The notes under the pieces are model-generated. The model made no database searches and was not told the origin of the DNA. It saw only the letters and a program-made list of their open reading frames with translations. From Nonomuraea longispora (GTDB lineage: Bacteria; Actinomycetota; Actinomycetes; Streptosporangiales; Streptosporangiaceae), in the NCBI RefSeq assembly GCF_004348345.1, contig NZ_SMJZ01000060.1, positions 1 to 43,329 on the forward strand: DNA of 43,329 bases, in the 5' to 3' direction. The position numbers and the translations under genes were made by a program. Below, piece after piece: positions 1-8,110 of this stretch (positions are counted from its first letter, which is position 1; every line of letters starts with the position of its first letter).

Positions 1-502
1 GGGTGCGCGTCGGGCGCGGGTCCGGACGGCCGCGGCGCGACTGCACCGTGGCGCTCTCCTCGGGCTCGGGGGCGCGGGCCGTGTCGTCCGGGTCGGCCGG
101 AGCGGCCACCGCGACGCCGCCGCCCTGGGGTGCCTGCTGGTCGGCGTCCTGCTGGCCCTGGTCCCGGCCCTGACCCTGGTCCTGGTTGGGGTCCTGGTTG
201 GGGTCCTGGTTCGGGTTCTGCCGGTCCTGGCCCTGGTTCTGGTCGGGGTCCTGGCGTCTCTGGTTCTGGTTCGGATCCTGCCGGCCGCGATCCTGGCCTT
301 GGTCGCGCCCGTTCCTGTTCCGCTGGTCGGAGTCTCGCCGCTGATTTCGATCCCGCTGTTCCTGGTTCTGCGACGAGGACTCGCCGGGGTCGCAGATTTC
401 GGCGCGTGCCGGGCCTACCCCGATGACAGCCGCGGACACCAGCCCGCTCGCCGTCACGGCCAGGGCGGACACGGCCGCGGCCATGCGTCTGGATCTCCTC
501 AT
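1..502 (-). CDS. Secreted Gln/Asn/Asp-rich repeat protein (C-terminus outside window)
   Basis: Read on the minus strand from an ATG at 502-500 and open to the left edge (167 codons visible). A GAGGAG ribosome site lies 6-7 bases upstream, and the ATG overlaps the TGA of the upstream DUF4142 gene (ATGA), so the two are probably translationally coupled. The N-terminus is a typical Sec signal: MRRSRRMAAAVSALAVTAS followed by a hydrophobic stretch ending PARA at about residue 34. The mature part starts EICDPGESSSQNQEQ and becomes almost pure Q, N, D, R, G and P in four-residue repeats such as NQDP, then an Ala/Pro-rich acidic stretch. It is very probably disordered, secreted and perhaps wall-associated. 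No family recognised. The function is unknown, and the missing C-terminus could hold an anchor or folded domain. Confidence 0.75.
   Translation of the reverse strand, partial: MRRSRRMAAAVSALAVTASGLVSAAVIGVGPARAEICDPGESSSQNQEQRDRNQRRDSDQRNRNGRDQGQDRGRQDPNQNQRRQDPDQNQGQDRQNPNQDPNQDPNQDQGQGRDQGQQDADQQAPQGGGVAVAAPADPDDTARAPEPEESATVQSRRGRPDPRPTRT
180..215. repeat. 12-bp tandem repeat, 3 units
   Basis: Three consecutive units of TCCTGGTTGGGG (the last with two changes) lie at 180-191, 192-203 and 204-215. On the coding (minus) strand they encode NQDP repeats of the secreted protein. The period is four codons, so unit gain or loss keeps the frame. Confidence 0.85.
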
Positions 503-1143
503 GTGTGTCTCCTCGAATCGACCGCCATCGCGACGGGTGGAGCTGGCGCGGGCGTGGGAGGTTCCGGCAGGGCGTTGTGGTTGACCAGGCCGGTGGACTC
601 CAGCAGCGCCATGTGCCTCATGACGAACCTCATGCAGTCCTCGGAGAACTTCCTGATCTCGGAGTTGCGTGTTCCGGACCGCACCGCCGCGATGACGGTG
701 AAGACCTTGCCGTGTGCGTCACGCAGCAGGTTGGCGTAGTCCTTGTCGAAGGCGGGCCCGCTCTCCGCGGCGAGCTGGGCCATCCAGCTCTGCTGCTGCG
801 GGCTGGGCTCGTCCGGCAGGGCCACGCCCAGTCTCTTCGCGACCTGACGGGTCAGCAGGTCGAGCTTCATGTGATCTTCCATGATCAGCCTGCCGACTTC
901 CTTGACACGTTGGGACTCGGCGCGGGTCTTGGCGTACTCGCCTGCGGGCATCTCCCAGAGACCGGCCTGCCGTACCTTGACCAGCAGGTCGCGGTCGGCA
1001 GCCGTGAGTGGCCCGGTGGACGTCTGCGCCCACTGGGCGGCAGCGGGATCGATCACTGGTGGCATGACCAGCAGAATCGTCACCGCGGCCGCCACGACGA
1101 AGCCGCCGAGCATGAACACCTCGCCGCGCAAAAGCCTGTGCAT
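499..1143 (-). CDS. DUF4142-family exported protein
   Basis: DUF4142 proteins are exported, ferritin-like four-helix proteins of unknown biochemical role, often seen near stress-type ECF sigma factors. An N-terminal RLLRGEVF is followed by a hydrophobic signal or anchor (LGGFVVAAAVTILLV) and a cleavable-looking AAAQW. The helical domain then begins at LTAADRDLLVKVRQAGLWE, and the family-typical EDHMKLDLLTRQVAKRLGV comes mid-protein. The tail is Pro/Ala-rich. Three starts are possible: GTG 1179, ATG 1143 (chosen because it keeps arginines before the hydrophobic core) and ATG 1113, which has the best ribosome site (GCGAGG). Its stop overlaps the start of the NQD-rich secreted protein by 4 bases. 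It is divergent from the ECF sigma gene across about 108 bp. Confidence 0.8.
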   Translation of the reverse strand: MHRLLRGEVFMLGGFVVAAAVTILLVMPPVIDPAAAQWAQTSTGPLTAADRDLLVKVRQAGLWEMPAGEYAKTRAESQRVKEVGRLIMEDHMKLDLLTRQVAKRLGVALPDEPSPQQQSWMAQLAAESGPAFDKDYANLLRDAHGKVFTVIAAVRSGTRNSEIRKFSEDCMRFVMRHMALLESTGLVNHNALPEPPTPAPAPPVAMAVDSRRHT

Positions 1144-1251
1144 GGTCGGAGGTACGCGGGGTTCACGGCACTGGTTCACCTATGGCCGGAGATAGTTAGA
1201 AATGACTGGAGTTATCGGAGTGGCTACCGCTTGGATAACGAAGGTGTAAAG

Positions 1252-1806
1252 ATGTGCCCCGTGCTAGGTCACCTCGACGGCAGGTTCGAGAGTGCGGATG
1301 CCGAGGCTGAGCACCGCATCGCGGTGCTTTACCAGGAGTTCGGCGGCCCTCTGCTGCGACACGTCCGCAAATCCACAGGTAATGACCTTCAGTGGGCCGA
1401 AGACGTGGTGCAGGAGACGCTCGTCCGGGCCTGGCGGAACTCGGCAAGACTGCAATGGGAACCAAGCCTTATATGGGCGTGGCTGCTAACCGTGGCCCGT
1501 CGCATAGTCATTGATGGTCGTCGGCGGAAGAGTGTTCGGCCGCAGGAGGTCGAACCACCCGAAGTCGACATGATGGCGGTGCCGGACGGTTCGGATCGGG
1601 CTCTGTCGGCGATGGTCGTCGCGGACGCCCTCCGGTCCCTGTCCGCGGAACACCGCGAAGTCATTGAGCAGACCTACCTTCGAGACCGTACGATAAGTGA
1701 GGCGGCGGAGATTCTGGGGATCCCGCCGGGCACGGTGAAGTCCCGGCTCTACTACGGGATCCGGGCTCTCCGCGAACTGCTGCGGGACAAGGGGGTAGCC
1801 GGCTGA
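1252..1806 (+). CDS. ECF-type RNA polymerase sigma factor
   Basis: A 184-residue sigma-70 family factor with only regions 2 and 4, so ECF type. Region 2 is seen at LLRHVRKSTGNDLQWAEDVV with the following QETLVRAWRN. Region 4 is LRSLSAEHREVIEQTYLRD plus the helix-turn-helix ISEAAEILGIPPGTVKSRLY. ATG 1252 is chosen because region 2 begins about 20 residues later and GAAGG lies 8 bases upstream. A much longer open frame upstream (from 505) runs antisense through the DUF4142 gene and is spurious. The stop overlaps the anti-sigma start (TGATG), so the pair is co-translated. Likely targets are the divergent envelope genes and its own operon, but no sigma-specific promoter motif could be established. 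Confidence 0.9.
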   Translation: MCPVLGHLDGRFESADAEAEHRIAVLYQEFGGPLLRHVRKSTGNDLQWAEDVVQETLVRAWRNSARLQWEPSLIWAWLLTVARRIVIDGRRRKSVRPQEVEPPEVDMMAVPDGSDRALSAMVVADALRSLSAEHREVIEQTYLRDRTISEAAEILGIPPGTVKSRLYYGIRALRELLRDKGVAG

Positions 1807-2003
1807 TGCATGACGGGGTGGCCGCCTACGTCCTCGGCGTCCTCGATGAAGAGGAGCACGAGGCCTTCGAACGCCACCTCGACACATGTGAGCGATGCCA
1901 GGCGGAGCTGCTGGAGCTCGCCGAGCTGCCGGACCAGCTCGACGAGCTCAAGAACGCCTCCTCGACCTCCGACGACGACCCCCCGATGTCGATGTCACGT
2001 TGA
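1806..2003 (+). CDS. Short zinc-binding anti-sigma factor (ZAS/zf-HC2-like)
   Basis: A 65-residue protein starting inside the sigma-factor stop codon. It carries the zinc anti-sigma signature H-x3-C-x2-C (HLDTCERC, residues about 24-31) between two predicted helices (VLGVLDEEEHEAFERHL and QAELLELAELPDQLDELK). This domain normally clamps its partner ECF sigma factor and releases it on redox or envelope signals. Most family members continue into a transmembrane helix and an extracellular domain. This one ends with an acidic, Ser-rich tail after about 50 residues, and no transmembrane segment was found in any frame downstream. It is therefore predicted to be cytosolic, sensing through the zinc site itself. 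Sigma partnership is inferred from gene overlap. Confidence 0.8.
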   Translation: MHDGVAAYVLGVLDEEEHEAFERHLDTCERCQAELLELAELPDQLDELKNASSTSDDDPPMSMSR

Positions 2004-2028
2004 CGTCTATCCCCTTTTCAGGTGGTAT
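2000..2028 (+). promoter_or_regulatory. Candidate housekeeping promoter of kynA
   Basis: TTGACG at 2000-2005 and TGGTAT at 2023-2028 are separated by 17 bp, a reasonable match to a principal-sigma promoter. It lies just after the anti-sigma stop and 58 bp before the kynA start. Prediction by eye only. Confidence 0.4.
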
Positions 2029-2046
2029 CGGGTACGGCAATACGTG

Positions 2047-2068
2047 CGCCCGGCGGCAACGCCGGGCG
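2047..2068 (+). promoter_or_regulatory. Leader hairpin with GCAA tetraloop upstream of kynA
   Basis: CGCCCGGCG (2047-2055) and CGCCGGGCG (2060-2068) form a perfect 9-bp stem closed by a GCAA (GNRA) loop. It ends just before the GGGGGGAGG ribosome site (about 2072-2080). With no U-tract it is not a normal terminator. It may stabilise the mRNA or affect ribosome loading. Confidence 0.5.
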
Positions 2069-2086
2069 ATCGGGGGGAGGTGTTCG

Positions 2087-2890
2087 GTGGCCATCGACGA
2101 CGATGCGCCCCGTCCCCCGCATCGGCGGTTCGGCGAGGAAGGCGGCCGGCTGTCCTACGGTGGTTACCTCCGCCTGCCCGCGTTGCTCGCGCAGCAGCAG
2201 CCGCGGTCGCAGGCCCCTGACGAGCTGCTGTTCATCACCGTCCACCAGGTCTACGAGCTGTGGTTCAAGCTGCTGCTCCACGAGCTGGAGTCGGTCCGCG
2301 AGGCCATGTCCTCGGGCGAGCTGTGGCAGGCCAGACACCTGTTCCGGCGGGTGCACGCGGTCGAGCGGGTGCTGGTCGAGCAGGTCGAGGTGCTGGAGAC
2401 GATGACGCCCCAGGACTTCCTCGCCTTCCGCTCGATGCTGGAGCCCGCCAGCGGCTTCCAGTCCGTGCAGTTCCGGGAGCTCGAGTTCCTGTCCGGGCTG
2501 AAGGACGAGCGCTACCTCGGCAGCTTCCGGCACGCCGAGGAGGCCGACCTCGCCAGACTGCGCCGCAGGTTGTCGGAGCCCACGCTGTGGGACGCCTATC
2601 TCCGCGCGCTCTCCCTGCGCGGCCTGCCGGTCTCCGACGATGAGATCATGGGCTCGTTGCTGACCGTGGCGAGAGACCGCAGGTCCCACGACGCCCTGTG
2701 GCAACTGGCAGAAGACCTGCTGATCCACGACGAGACCACAGCGTTGTGGCGCATGCGTCATGTTCAGATGGTCGAACGCCAGATCGGCACCAAGTCGGGC
2801 ACCGGCGGCTCGACGGGTGCCCCCTATCTGCGCGGTAGAACGCGCCTGCACTACTTCCCGCTGCTGTGGGAACTAAGGGCCTGGCTATGA
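2087..2890 (+). CDS. kynA: Tryptophan 2,3-dioxygenase
   Basis: Heme enzyme that opens the indole ring of L-tryptophan with O2 to give N-formylkynurenine, the first step of the kynurenine pathway. It is 267 residues, the usual bacterial size. Family blocks are clear: SYGGYLRLPALLAQQ (about 23-37), DELLFITVHQVYELWFKLLL (about 45-64, with active-site H53), QSVQFRELEFLSG in the middle, RHVQMVER near the C-terminus (the family heme-ligand His region) and GTGGSTGAPYLR at the end. GTG 2087 is chosen because GGGGGGAGG lies 6 bases upstream. The frame opens earlier (1895) but that part is antisense-like and overlaps the anti-sigma gene. No kynU or kynB neighbour is present. The stop region overlaps the longest possible N-terminus of the downstream dehydrogenase. 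Confidence 0.93.
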   Translation: MAIDDDAPRPPHRRFGEEGGRLSYGGYLRLPALLAQQQPRSQAPDELLFITVHQVYELWFKLLLHELESVREAMSSGELWQARHLFRRVHAVERVLVEQVEVLETMTPQDFLAFRSMLEPASGFQSVQFRELEFLSGLKDERYLGSFRHAEEADLARLRRRLSEPTLWDAYLRALSLRGLPVSDDEIMGSLLTVARDRRSHDALWQLAEDLLIHDETTALWRMRHVQMVERQIGTKSGTGGSTGAPYLRGRTRLHYFPLLWELRAWL

Positions 2891-2928
2891 ACAGCCATGG
2901 CGAACCCTCACAAAGGAGTGAGAGCGAA

Positions 2929-5900
2929 ATGCCGCTCGACGAGGCCAAGGATGAGCTGCTCCAGCGAGCCGCCGAGATCTGCGCGACGAGCACGGAGCAC
3001 ATGGGCGCCGACGAGGCGCTGTCCTTCCTCCGGCTCTACTACCGGCACGTCGCGCCGGAAGACCTGCTCGACCGCAACCCCGTTGACGTGTACGGCCCCG
3101 CGATGTCGCAGAGGCAACTGGCCGAGGTCCGCCCGCAGGGCAGGCCGGTGGTCCGGGCCTTCAGCCCGACGATCGAGGAGAACGGCTGGGATCCCGGGCA
3201 CTCGGTCGTCGAGGTGGTCACCGACGACATGCCGTTCCTGGTCGACTCGGTGACGATGGAGCTCGACCGCCACGGCCTGGGCATGCACCTGCTCGTCCAT
3301 CCGCAGATGCGGGTGCGCCGCGACATGACGGGCCGGATGCTCCGCCCCGACCAGCAGGACGTCACCGGCCAGATGCTGGTCGAGTCGTGGATGCACATCG
3401 AGATCGACCGGCAGTCCGACCCGCAGGTGCTCAAGGCTCTGGAGAACGACCTGCTGCGGGTGCTCTCCGACGTGCGGCACGCCGTTGAGGACTTCAGGAA
3501 GATGCGGGCGCTGGCCGTCCAGACCGCGGAAGACCTGAGCATGAACCCGCCGCCGCTGGAGCCCGCGGAGGTCGAGGACAGCATCGACCTGCTGCGCTGG
3601 CTCGCCGACGGTCATTTCACCTTCCTCGGCTACCGCGAATACCGGCTGGAGCACACCGACGAGGGCGAGACGCTGCGCGCGCTGCCGGGCGCGGCGCTGG
3701 GCATCCTGCGCGACGACAGGGTCGGCTCCGGCAGCTTCTCCGCGCTGCCTCCCGAGGTGCGGGCCAGGGCCCGCGAGAAGCACCTCATGATCATCACCAA
3801 GGCCAACTCCCGGGCCACCGTGCACCGCGCCACCTACCTCGACTACATCGGCGTCAAGGTCTTCTCGCCGGAGGGCGAGGTGATCGGGGAGCGGCGCTTC
3901 CTCGGCCTGTTCACCCACGTGGCCTACAACGAGTCGATCTCCCGGATCCCCGTGCTCAGGCGCAAGCTGGCCGACGTCCTCGAACAGGCCGGGCTGGCGT
4001 CCGACAGCCACGACGGCAAGGACCTCATCGAGATCCTCGAGACGTTCCCGCGCGACGAGCTTTTCCAGACCTCGCTGGACGAGCTGCTGCCCATCGCGCT
4101 GGGCGTGCTGCGGCTGCGCGAGCGCAAGCAGGTCAAGTTGTTCCTGCGGCGCGACGACTACGGCCGCTACATCTCCTGCCTGATCTACCTGCCGCGCGAC
4201 CGCTACACCACCAAGGTCCGGCTGAAGATGCAGGAGGTGCTGCTCAAGGCCCTGGGGGGCACGTCGCTCGACTACAGCGCCATGATCGGCGAGTCGGTGC
4301 TGGCCCGCCTGCACGTGGTCGTGCGGGGCGAGCGGGGCAAGCAGCTGCCGCCGCCGAGCGTGGACGTGGAGGAGCTGGAGGCGCGGCTGGCCGCCATCAC
4401 CCGCTCCTGGGAGGACGACCTGGCCTCCGCGCTCATCGAGCTGACCTCGGAGGAGGAGGCGCCCGGCCTCATCCGCAGGTACGCCTCCGCCTTCCCCGAG
4501 GGGTACAAAGCGGACTTCCCGCCCAAGGTTGCCGTGGTCGACCTGCAGCGGCTGGAGGAGCTCGTCGACGCGGACGATGAGGAGGAGGTGGGTCTCAACC
4601 TCTACGAGCCGTACGACGCGGCCGAGGGGGAGCGGCGGCTCAAGATCTACCGGGTCGGCTCGCCCATCTCGCTGTCGAAGGTGCTGCCGCTCATCCAGCG
4701 GCTCGGCGTCGAGGTGGTCGACGAGCGTCCGTACGAGGTCGACCGCGACAACGACCCGAGCACCAAGAACGCCTGGATCTATGATTTCGGGCTGCGCTAC
4801 ACCCCGTCCGACGAGGTCGGCAGGGAGGACTTCAAGCAGCTCTTCCAGGACGGGCTCACCGCCCTGTGGACGGGCCGGGTGCAGGCCGACGACTTCAACT
4901 CGCTCATCCTGAGCGCGGGCCTGACCTGGGAAGAGGTCGAGATCCTGCGGGCCTACGCGAAATACCTGCGCCAGGCGGGCAGTACGTTCTCGCAGTCGTA
5001 CATGGAGCGGGTCCTCATGGGCAACGTGCGGCTGGCGCGGCTGCTCGTCAACCTGTTCGAGGCCCGGCACGATCCGAGGCGGCCCGACGACGTGCGCACC
5101 GAACTGGCCGACGCGATCCACGAGGAGATCCTGGGCGCGCTCGACGAGGTGGCCTCGCTGGACGAGGACCGCGTGTTGCGGGCCTACCTGGAGATGATCC
5201 AGGCCACGCTGCGGACGAACTACTTCCAGACGGTAGATGGGCAGCGAAAAGAGTACATATCGCTCAAGTTTGACCCGGAGGCCATCAGCGTCCTGCCGCT
5301 TCCGCGGCCCAAGTTCGAGATATTCGTGTACTCGCCTCGGGTCGAGGGCGTGCATCTCCGGTTCGGGAAAGTGGCGCGCGGTGGTTTGCGGTGGTCTGAC
5401 CGAATGGAGGACTTCCGTACGGAAATCCTCGGTTTGGTTAAGGCCCAGATGGTGAAAAATACCGTTATTGTCCCGACCGGGTCCAAGGGCGGGTTTGTCG
5501 TTAAACGGCCGCCTTTGTCCGGAAAGCGGGAGGACCTTCAGGCCGAGGGTGTGGCCTGCTACCGCATGTTCATCTCCGGCCTGCTCGACGTCACCGACAA
5601 CCTTGTGGACGGCCAGGTTGTCCCGCCACCCGACGTGGTCAGGCACGACGGCACCGACACCTACCTCGTCGTGGCCGCCGACAAGGGCACCGCGACGTTC
5701 TCCGACATCGCCAACGCCGTCGCCAAGAAGTACGACTTCTGGCTGGGCGACGCCTTCGCCTCCGGCGGCTCCATCGGTTACGACCACAAGGCCATGGGCA
5801 TCACCGCCCGCGGCGCGTGGGAGTCGGTCAAATACCACTTCCGGACCATGGGCGTGGACGTGCAGACCACCGACTTCACCGTGGTCGGCGTGGGCGACAT

Positions 5901-7803
5901 GTCCGGCGACGTGTTCGGCAACGGCATGCTGCTGTCGCAGCACATCCGGCTGGTGGCCGCGTTCGACCACCGCCACATCTTCGTCGACCCCACCCCCGAC
6001 GCCGCCCGCTCGTACGGCGAACGCCGGCGCCTCTTCGAGCTGCCGCGCAGCTCCTGGGAGGACTACGACGCCGCGCTGATCTCGGAAGGCGGCGGCGTCT
6101 TCTCGCGCACCGCCAAGTCCATCCCGATCACGCCCCAGATGCGCGAGGCGCTCGGCATCCCCGCGGGTGTCACCTCCATGCCCCCGAACGACCTCATCAG
6201 CGCCATCCTGCGGGCCCCCGTCGACCTGCTGTGGAACGGCGGCATCGGCACCTACGTCAAGGCGGGCTCCGAGTCCAACGTCGACGTGGGCGACAAGGCC
6301 AACGACGCGCTCAGGGTCGACGCCGCCGAACTGCGCTGCAAGGTCGTGGGCGAGGGCGGCAACCTGGGCGTCACCCAACTGGCCCGCATAGAGTTCGCGC
6401 TGAACGGCGGCCTCATCAACACCGACTTCATCGACAACTCGGCCGGCGTCGACACCTCCGACCACGAGGTGAACATCAAGATCCTGCTCGACCAGGTCGT
6501 CCGCGACGGCGAGCTGACCGACAAGCAGCGCAACCAGGTCTTCACCTCGATGACGGACGAGGTCGCCCGGCTGGTGCTGCGCGACAACCACGCCCAGAAC
6601 GTGGTTCTCGCCGCCGCCCGCGCCCAGGCCGTCGAGATGCTCCACATCCACGCCCGCTACCTGCGGCGGCTGGAGCGCGAAGGGCTGATCAACCGGGAGC
6701 TGGAGTTCCTGCCGTCCGACAAGCAGCTGGCCGAGCGCCGGCAGGCCAGGCTCGGCCTGACCGCTCCCGAGTTCGCCGTGCTGCTGGCCTACACCAAGCT
6801 GACCGTCGACGCCGAGGTGCTCGCCTCCGACCTGCCCGACGACCCCTACCTGGCCTCGTGGCTGGTGTCGTACTTCCCGTCGGCGCTGCGCGAGCGGTTC
6901 CGCACCTACATGGACGCCCATCCGCTCCGCCGGGAGATCATCACCACCGGCGTGGTGAACGAGCTGGTCAACTCCATGGGCACCACGTTCATGTTCCGCT
7001 TCGGCGAGGAGACCGGCGCCTCGGCGCCCGACATCGTGCGCGCCTACCTCGTGGCGCGCGAGGTCTTCGACCTGCCGAGCTTCCACAGGGACGTGGAGGC
7101 GCTGGACAAGCAGGTGGACACGGCGACCCAGATCGCCATGCTGCTGGAGGCCCGCAAGCTGGCCGAGCGCGGCACCCGCTGGCTGCTGGTCAACCGCCGG
7201 CCGCCGCTGGACCTCGCCGGGTCGGTCGCCTTCTTCATGAAGCCGGTCAACGGCGTGGTCTCCCACATCCCCAAGCTGCTGACCGGCCCCGACCTGGCCG
7301 CCTACGAGGACCGGCGCGACTCGTTCCTCGCCAGGGGCGTGCCGCCGGAGCTGGCCGAGCGCACGGCCGCCATGGTGCCCGCGTACTCGATGCTGGACCT
7401 GGTCGAGATCTCCTCGTTGACCGACCGCCCGGTTCACGAGGCGGCGGAGGTCTACTTCGACCTGGCCGACCGGCTGCAACTGGCCCGCATCAGGGAACGC
7501 ATCATCGCGCTGCCCAGGGACAACCGGTGGAACTCGATGGCCCGCTCGGCCCTGCGCGACGACCTCTACGCGGCGCACGCCTCCCTGACCCGTGACGTGC
7601 TGGCCCACAGCAAGTCGGGCCTGTCACCGGAGGAACGGCTGGCCAGGTGGACGGAGGCCAACACGGCGGCCGTCTCCCGGGCCCGGCAGACGTTGTCGGA
7701 GATCTGGGAGAGCGACACCTTCGACCTGGCCACCCTCTCGGTGGCCCTGCGCGCCATCCGCACGCTGGTGTCCGCGAGCAACCTCCCCTACAGAGAGTCC
7801 TGA
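2929..7803 (+). CDS. gdh: NAD-dependent glutamate dehydrogenase, large (about 180 kDa) class
   Basis: Oxidatively deaminates L-glutamate to 2-oxoglutarate and ammonium with NAD+. About 1,624 residues, matching the large class known from Streptomyces clavuligerus, mycobacteria and Pseudomonas. The N-terminal half is the ACT-like regulatory region. The catalytic core begins near residue 818 with GGLRWSDRMEDFRTEI and continues through KNTVIVPTGSKGGF, the GVGDMSGDVFGNGMLLS block, GGIGTYVK and VGEGGNLGVTQLARIEFALN. A helical C-terminal domain follows. ATG 2929 is preferred because AAAGGAG lies 10 bases upstream. ATG 2887, overlapping the kynA stop (ATGA), would add 14 residues. The activity is cytosolic and catabolic. 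In mycobacteria the homologue is inhibited by the FHA protein GarA, which is not in this window. Confidence 0.95.
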   Translation: MPLDEAKDELLQRAAEICATSTEHMGADEALSFLRLYYRHVAPEDLLDRNPVDVYGPAMSQRQLAEVRPQGRPVVRAFSPTIEENGWDPGHSVVEVVTDDMPFLVDSVTMELDRHGLGMHLLVHPQMRVRRDMTGRMLRPDQQDVTGQMLVESWMHIEIDRQSDPQVLKALENDLLRVLSDVRHAVEDFRKMRALAVQTAEDLSMNPPPLEPAEVEDSIDLLRWLADGHFTFLGYREYRLEHTDEGETLRALPGAALGILRDDRVGSGSFSALPPEVRARAREKHLMIITKANSRATVHRATYLDYIGVKVFSPEGEVIGERRFLGLFTHVAYNESISRIPVLRRKLADVLEQAGLASDSHDGKDLIEILETFPRDELFQTSLDELLPIALGVLRLRERKQVKLFLRRDDYGRYISCLIYLPRDRYTTKVRLKMQEVLLKALGGTSLDYSAMIGESVLARLHVVVRGERGKQLPPPSVDVEELEARLAAITRSWEDDLASALIELTSEEEAPGLIRRYASAFPEGYKADFPPKVAVVDLQRLEELVDADDEEEVGLNLYEPYDAAEGERRLKIYRVGSPISLSKVLPLIQRLGVEVVDERPYEVDRDNDPSTKNAWIYDFGLRYTPSDEVGREDFKQLFQDGLTALWTGRVQADDFNSLILSAGLTWEEVEILRAYAKYLRQAGSTFSQSYMERVLMGNVRLARLLVNLFEARHDPRRPDDVRTELADAIHEEILGALDEVASLDEDRVLRAYLEMIQATLRTNYFQTVDGQRKEYISLKFDPEAISVLPLPRPKFEIFVYSPRVEGVHLRFGKVARGGLRWSDRMEDFRTEILGLVKAQMVKNTVIVPTGSKGGFVVKRPPLSGKREDLQAEGVACYRMFISGLLDVTDNLVDGQVVPPPDVVRHDGTDTYLVVAADKGTATFSDIANAVAKKYDFWLGDAFASGGSIGYDHKAMGITARGAWESVKYHFRTMGVDVQTTDFTVVGVGDMSGDVFGNGMLLSQHIRLVAAFDHRHIFVDPTPDAARSYGERRRLFELPRSSWEDYDAALISEGGGVFSRTAKSIPITPQMREALGIPAGVTSMPPNDLISAILRAPVDLLWNGGIGTYVKAGSESNVDVGDKANDALRVDAAELRCKVVGEGGNLGVTQLARIEFALNGGLINTDFIDNSAGVDTSDHEVNIKILLDQVVRDGELTDKQRNQVFTSMTDEVARLVLRDNHAQNVVLAAARAQAVEMLHIHARYLRRLEREGLINRELEFLPSDKQLAERRQARLGLTAPEFAVLLAYTKLTVDAEVLASDLPDDPYLASWLVSYFPSALRERFRTYMDAHPLRREIITTGVVNELVNSMGTTFMFRFGEETGASAPDIVRAYLVAREVFDLPSFHRDVEALDKQVDTATQIAMLLEARKLAERGTRWLLVNRRPPLDLAGSVAFFMKPVNGVVSHIPKLLTGPDLAAYEDRRDSFLARGVPPELAERTAAMVPAYSMLDLVEISSLTDRPVHEAAEVYFDLADRLQLARIRERIIALPRDNRWNSMARSALRDDLYAAHASLTRDVLAHSKSGLSPEERLARWTEANTAAVSRARQTLSEIWESDTFDLATLSVALRAIRTLVSASNLPYRES

Positions 7804-7807
7804 CCTG

Positions 7808-7840
7808 GAGGGGGCAGGCGCCAGCCTCGCCCGCCCCCTC
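7808..7840 (+). terminator. Hairpin terminator after gdh
   Basis: GAGGGGGC (7808-7815) pairs with GCCCCCTC (7833-7840), and GGCG/CGCC extends the stem with small bulges. It starts 5 bases after the gdh stop and has no U-tract, as is common in actinobacteria. Confidence 0.65.
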
Positions 7841-7851
7841 ACAGAACATGT

Positions 7852-7985
7852 CAACCGGTGGGGAACCCGACAAAGACTCCCGACCGTGGGGAACGGAAAG
7901 GCCGACCGGTCGGGAACTACACGAAGAAGGCCGACCGGTCGGCAACTGGACGAAGGACATCGACCCGGTCAAGGATTCGGCGAAG
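7852..7985. repeat. Degenerate 22-29 bp repeats with two 12-bp palindromes (gdh 3' intergenic)
   Basis: The 307-bp gap between convergent gdh and the lipoprotein gene holds no convincing gene. It contains about five imperfect units, each a CCGACCGG-like core followed by (G)AAC and a GAAG-like end, beginning near 7852, 7880, 7902, 7931 and 7960. Two units contain the perfect palindrome CCGACCGGTCGG (7902-7913 and 7931-7942), 29 bp apart. The spacing is not a multiple of three, which argues against protein coding and for a DNA- or RNA-level role. Confidence 0.6.
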
Positions 7986-8037
7986 AAGACGGCCCACGTC
8001 ACGCTCGTCACGGTGAGCAACCCGTGAGCCTTCACGA

Positions 8038-8054
8038 CCGGCCATGACGGCCGG
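8038..8054. terminator. Hairpin between convergent genes
   Basis: CCGGCC (8038-8043) and GGCCGG (8049-8054) form a perfect stem with a 5-base loop, 57 bases past the stop of the minus-strand lipoprotein. It could terminate that transcript. It has no U-tract. Confidence 0.4.
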
Positions 8055-8110
8055 GAGGGTCTACGGGACGTGCGGGTCCGTAGGCGGTGCCGTAAAAGAT
8101 GGAGGAAGGA

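Noticed and set aside
505..1251. N-terminal extension of the sigma factor frame
   Set aside because: It lies antisense to the DUF4142 gene and has no similarity to sigma factors. Region 2 starts properly after ATG 1252.
2908..7608. 1,566-codon open frame antisense to gdh
   Set aside because: It mirrors a highly conserved enzyme. The translation is rich in His, Gln, Arg, Val and Gly without domain patterns, as expected for antisense frames at very high GC.
7848..8027. 59-codon frame after gdh
   Set aside because: No ribosome site, and the internal repeats change reading frame between copies, so it is not under protein-level selection.
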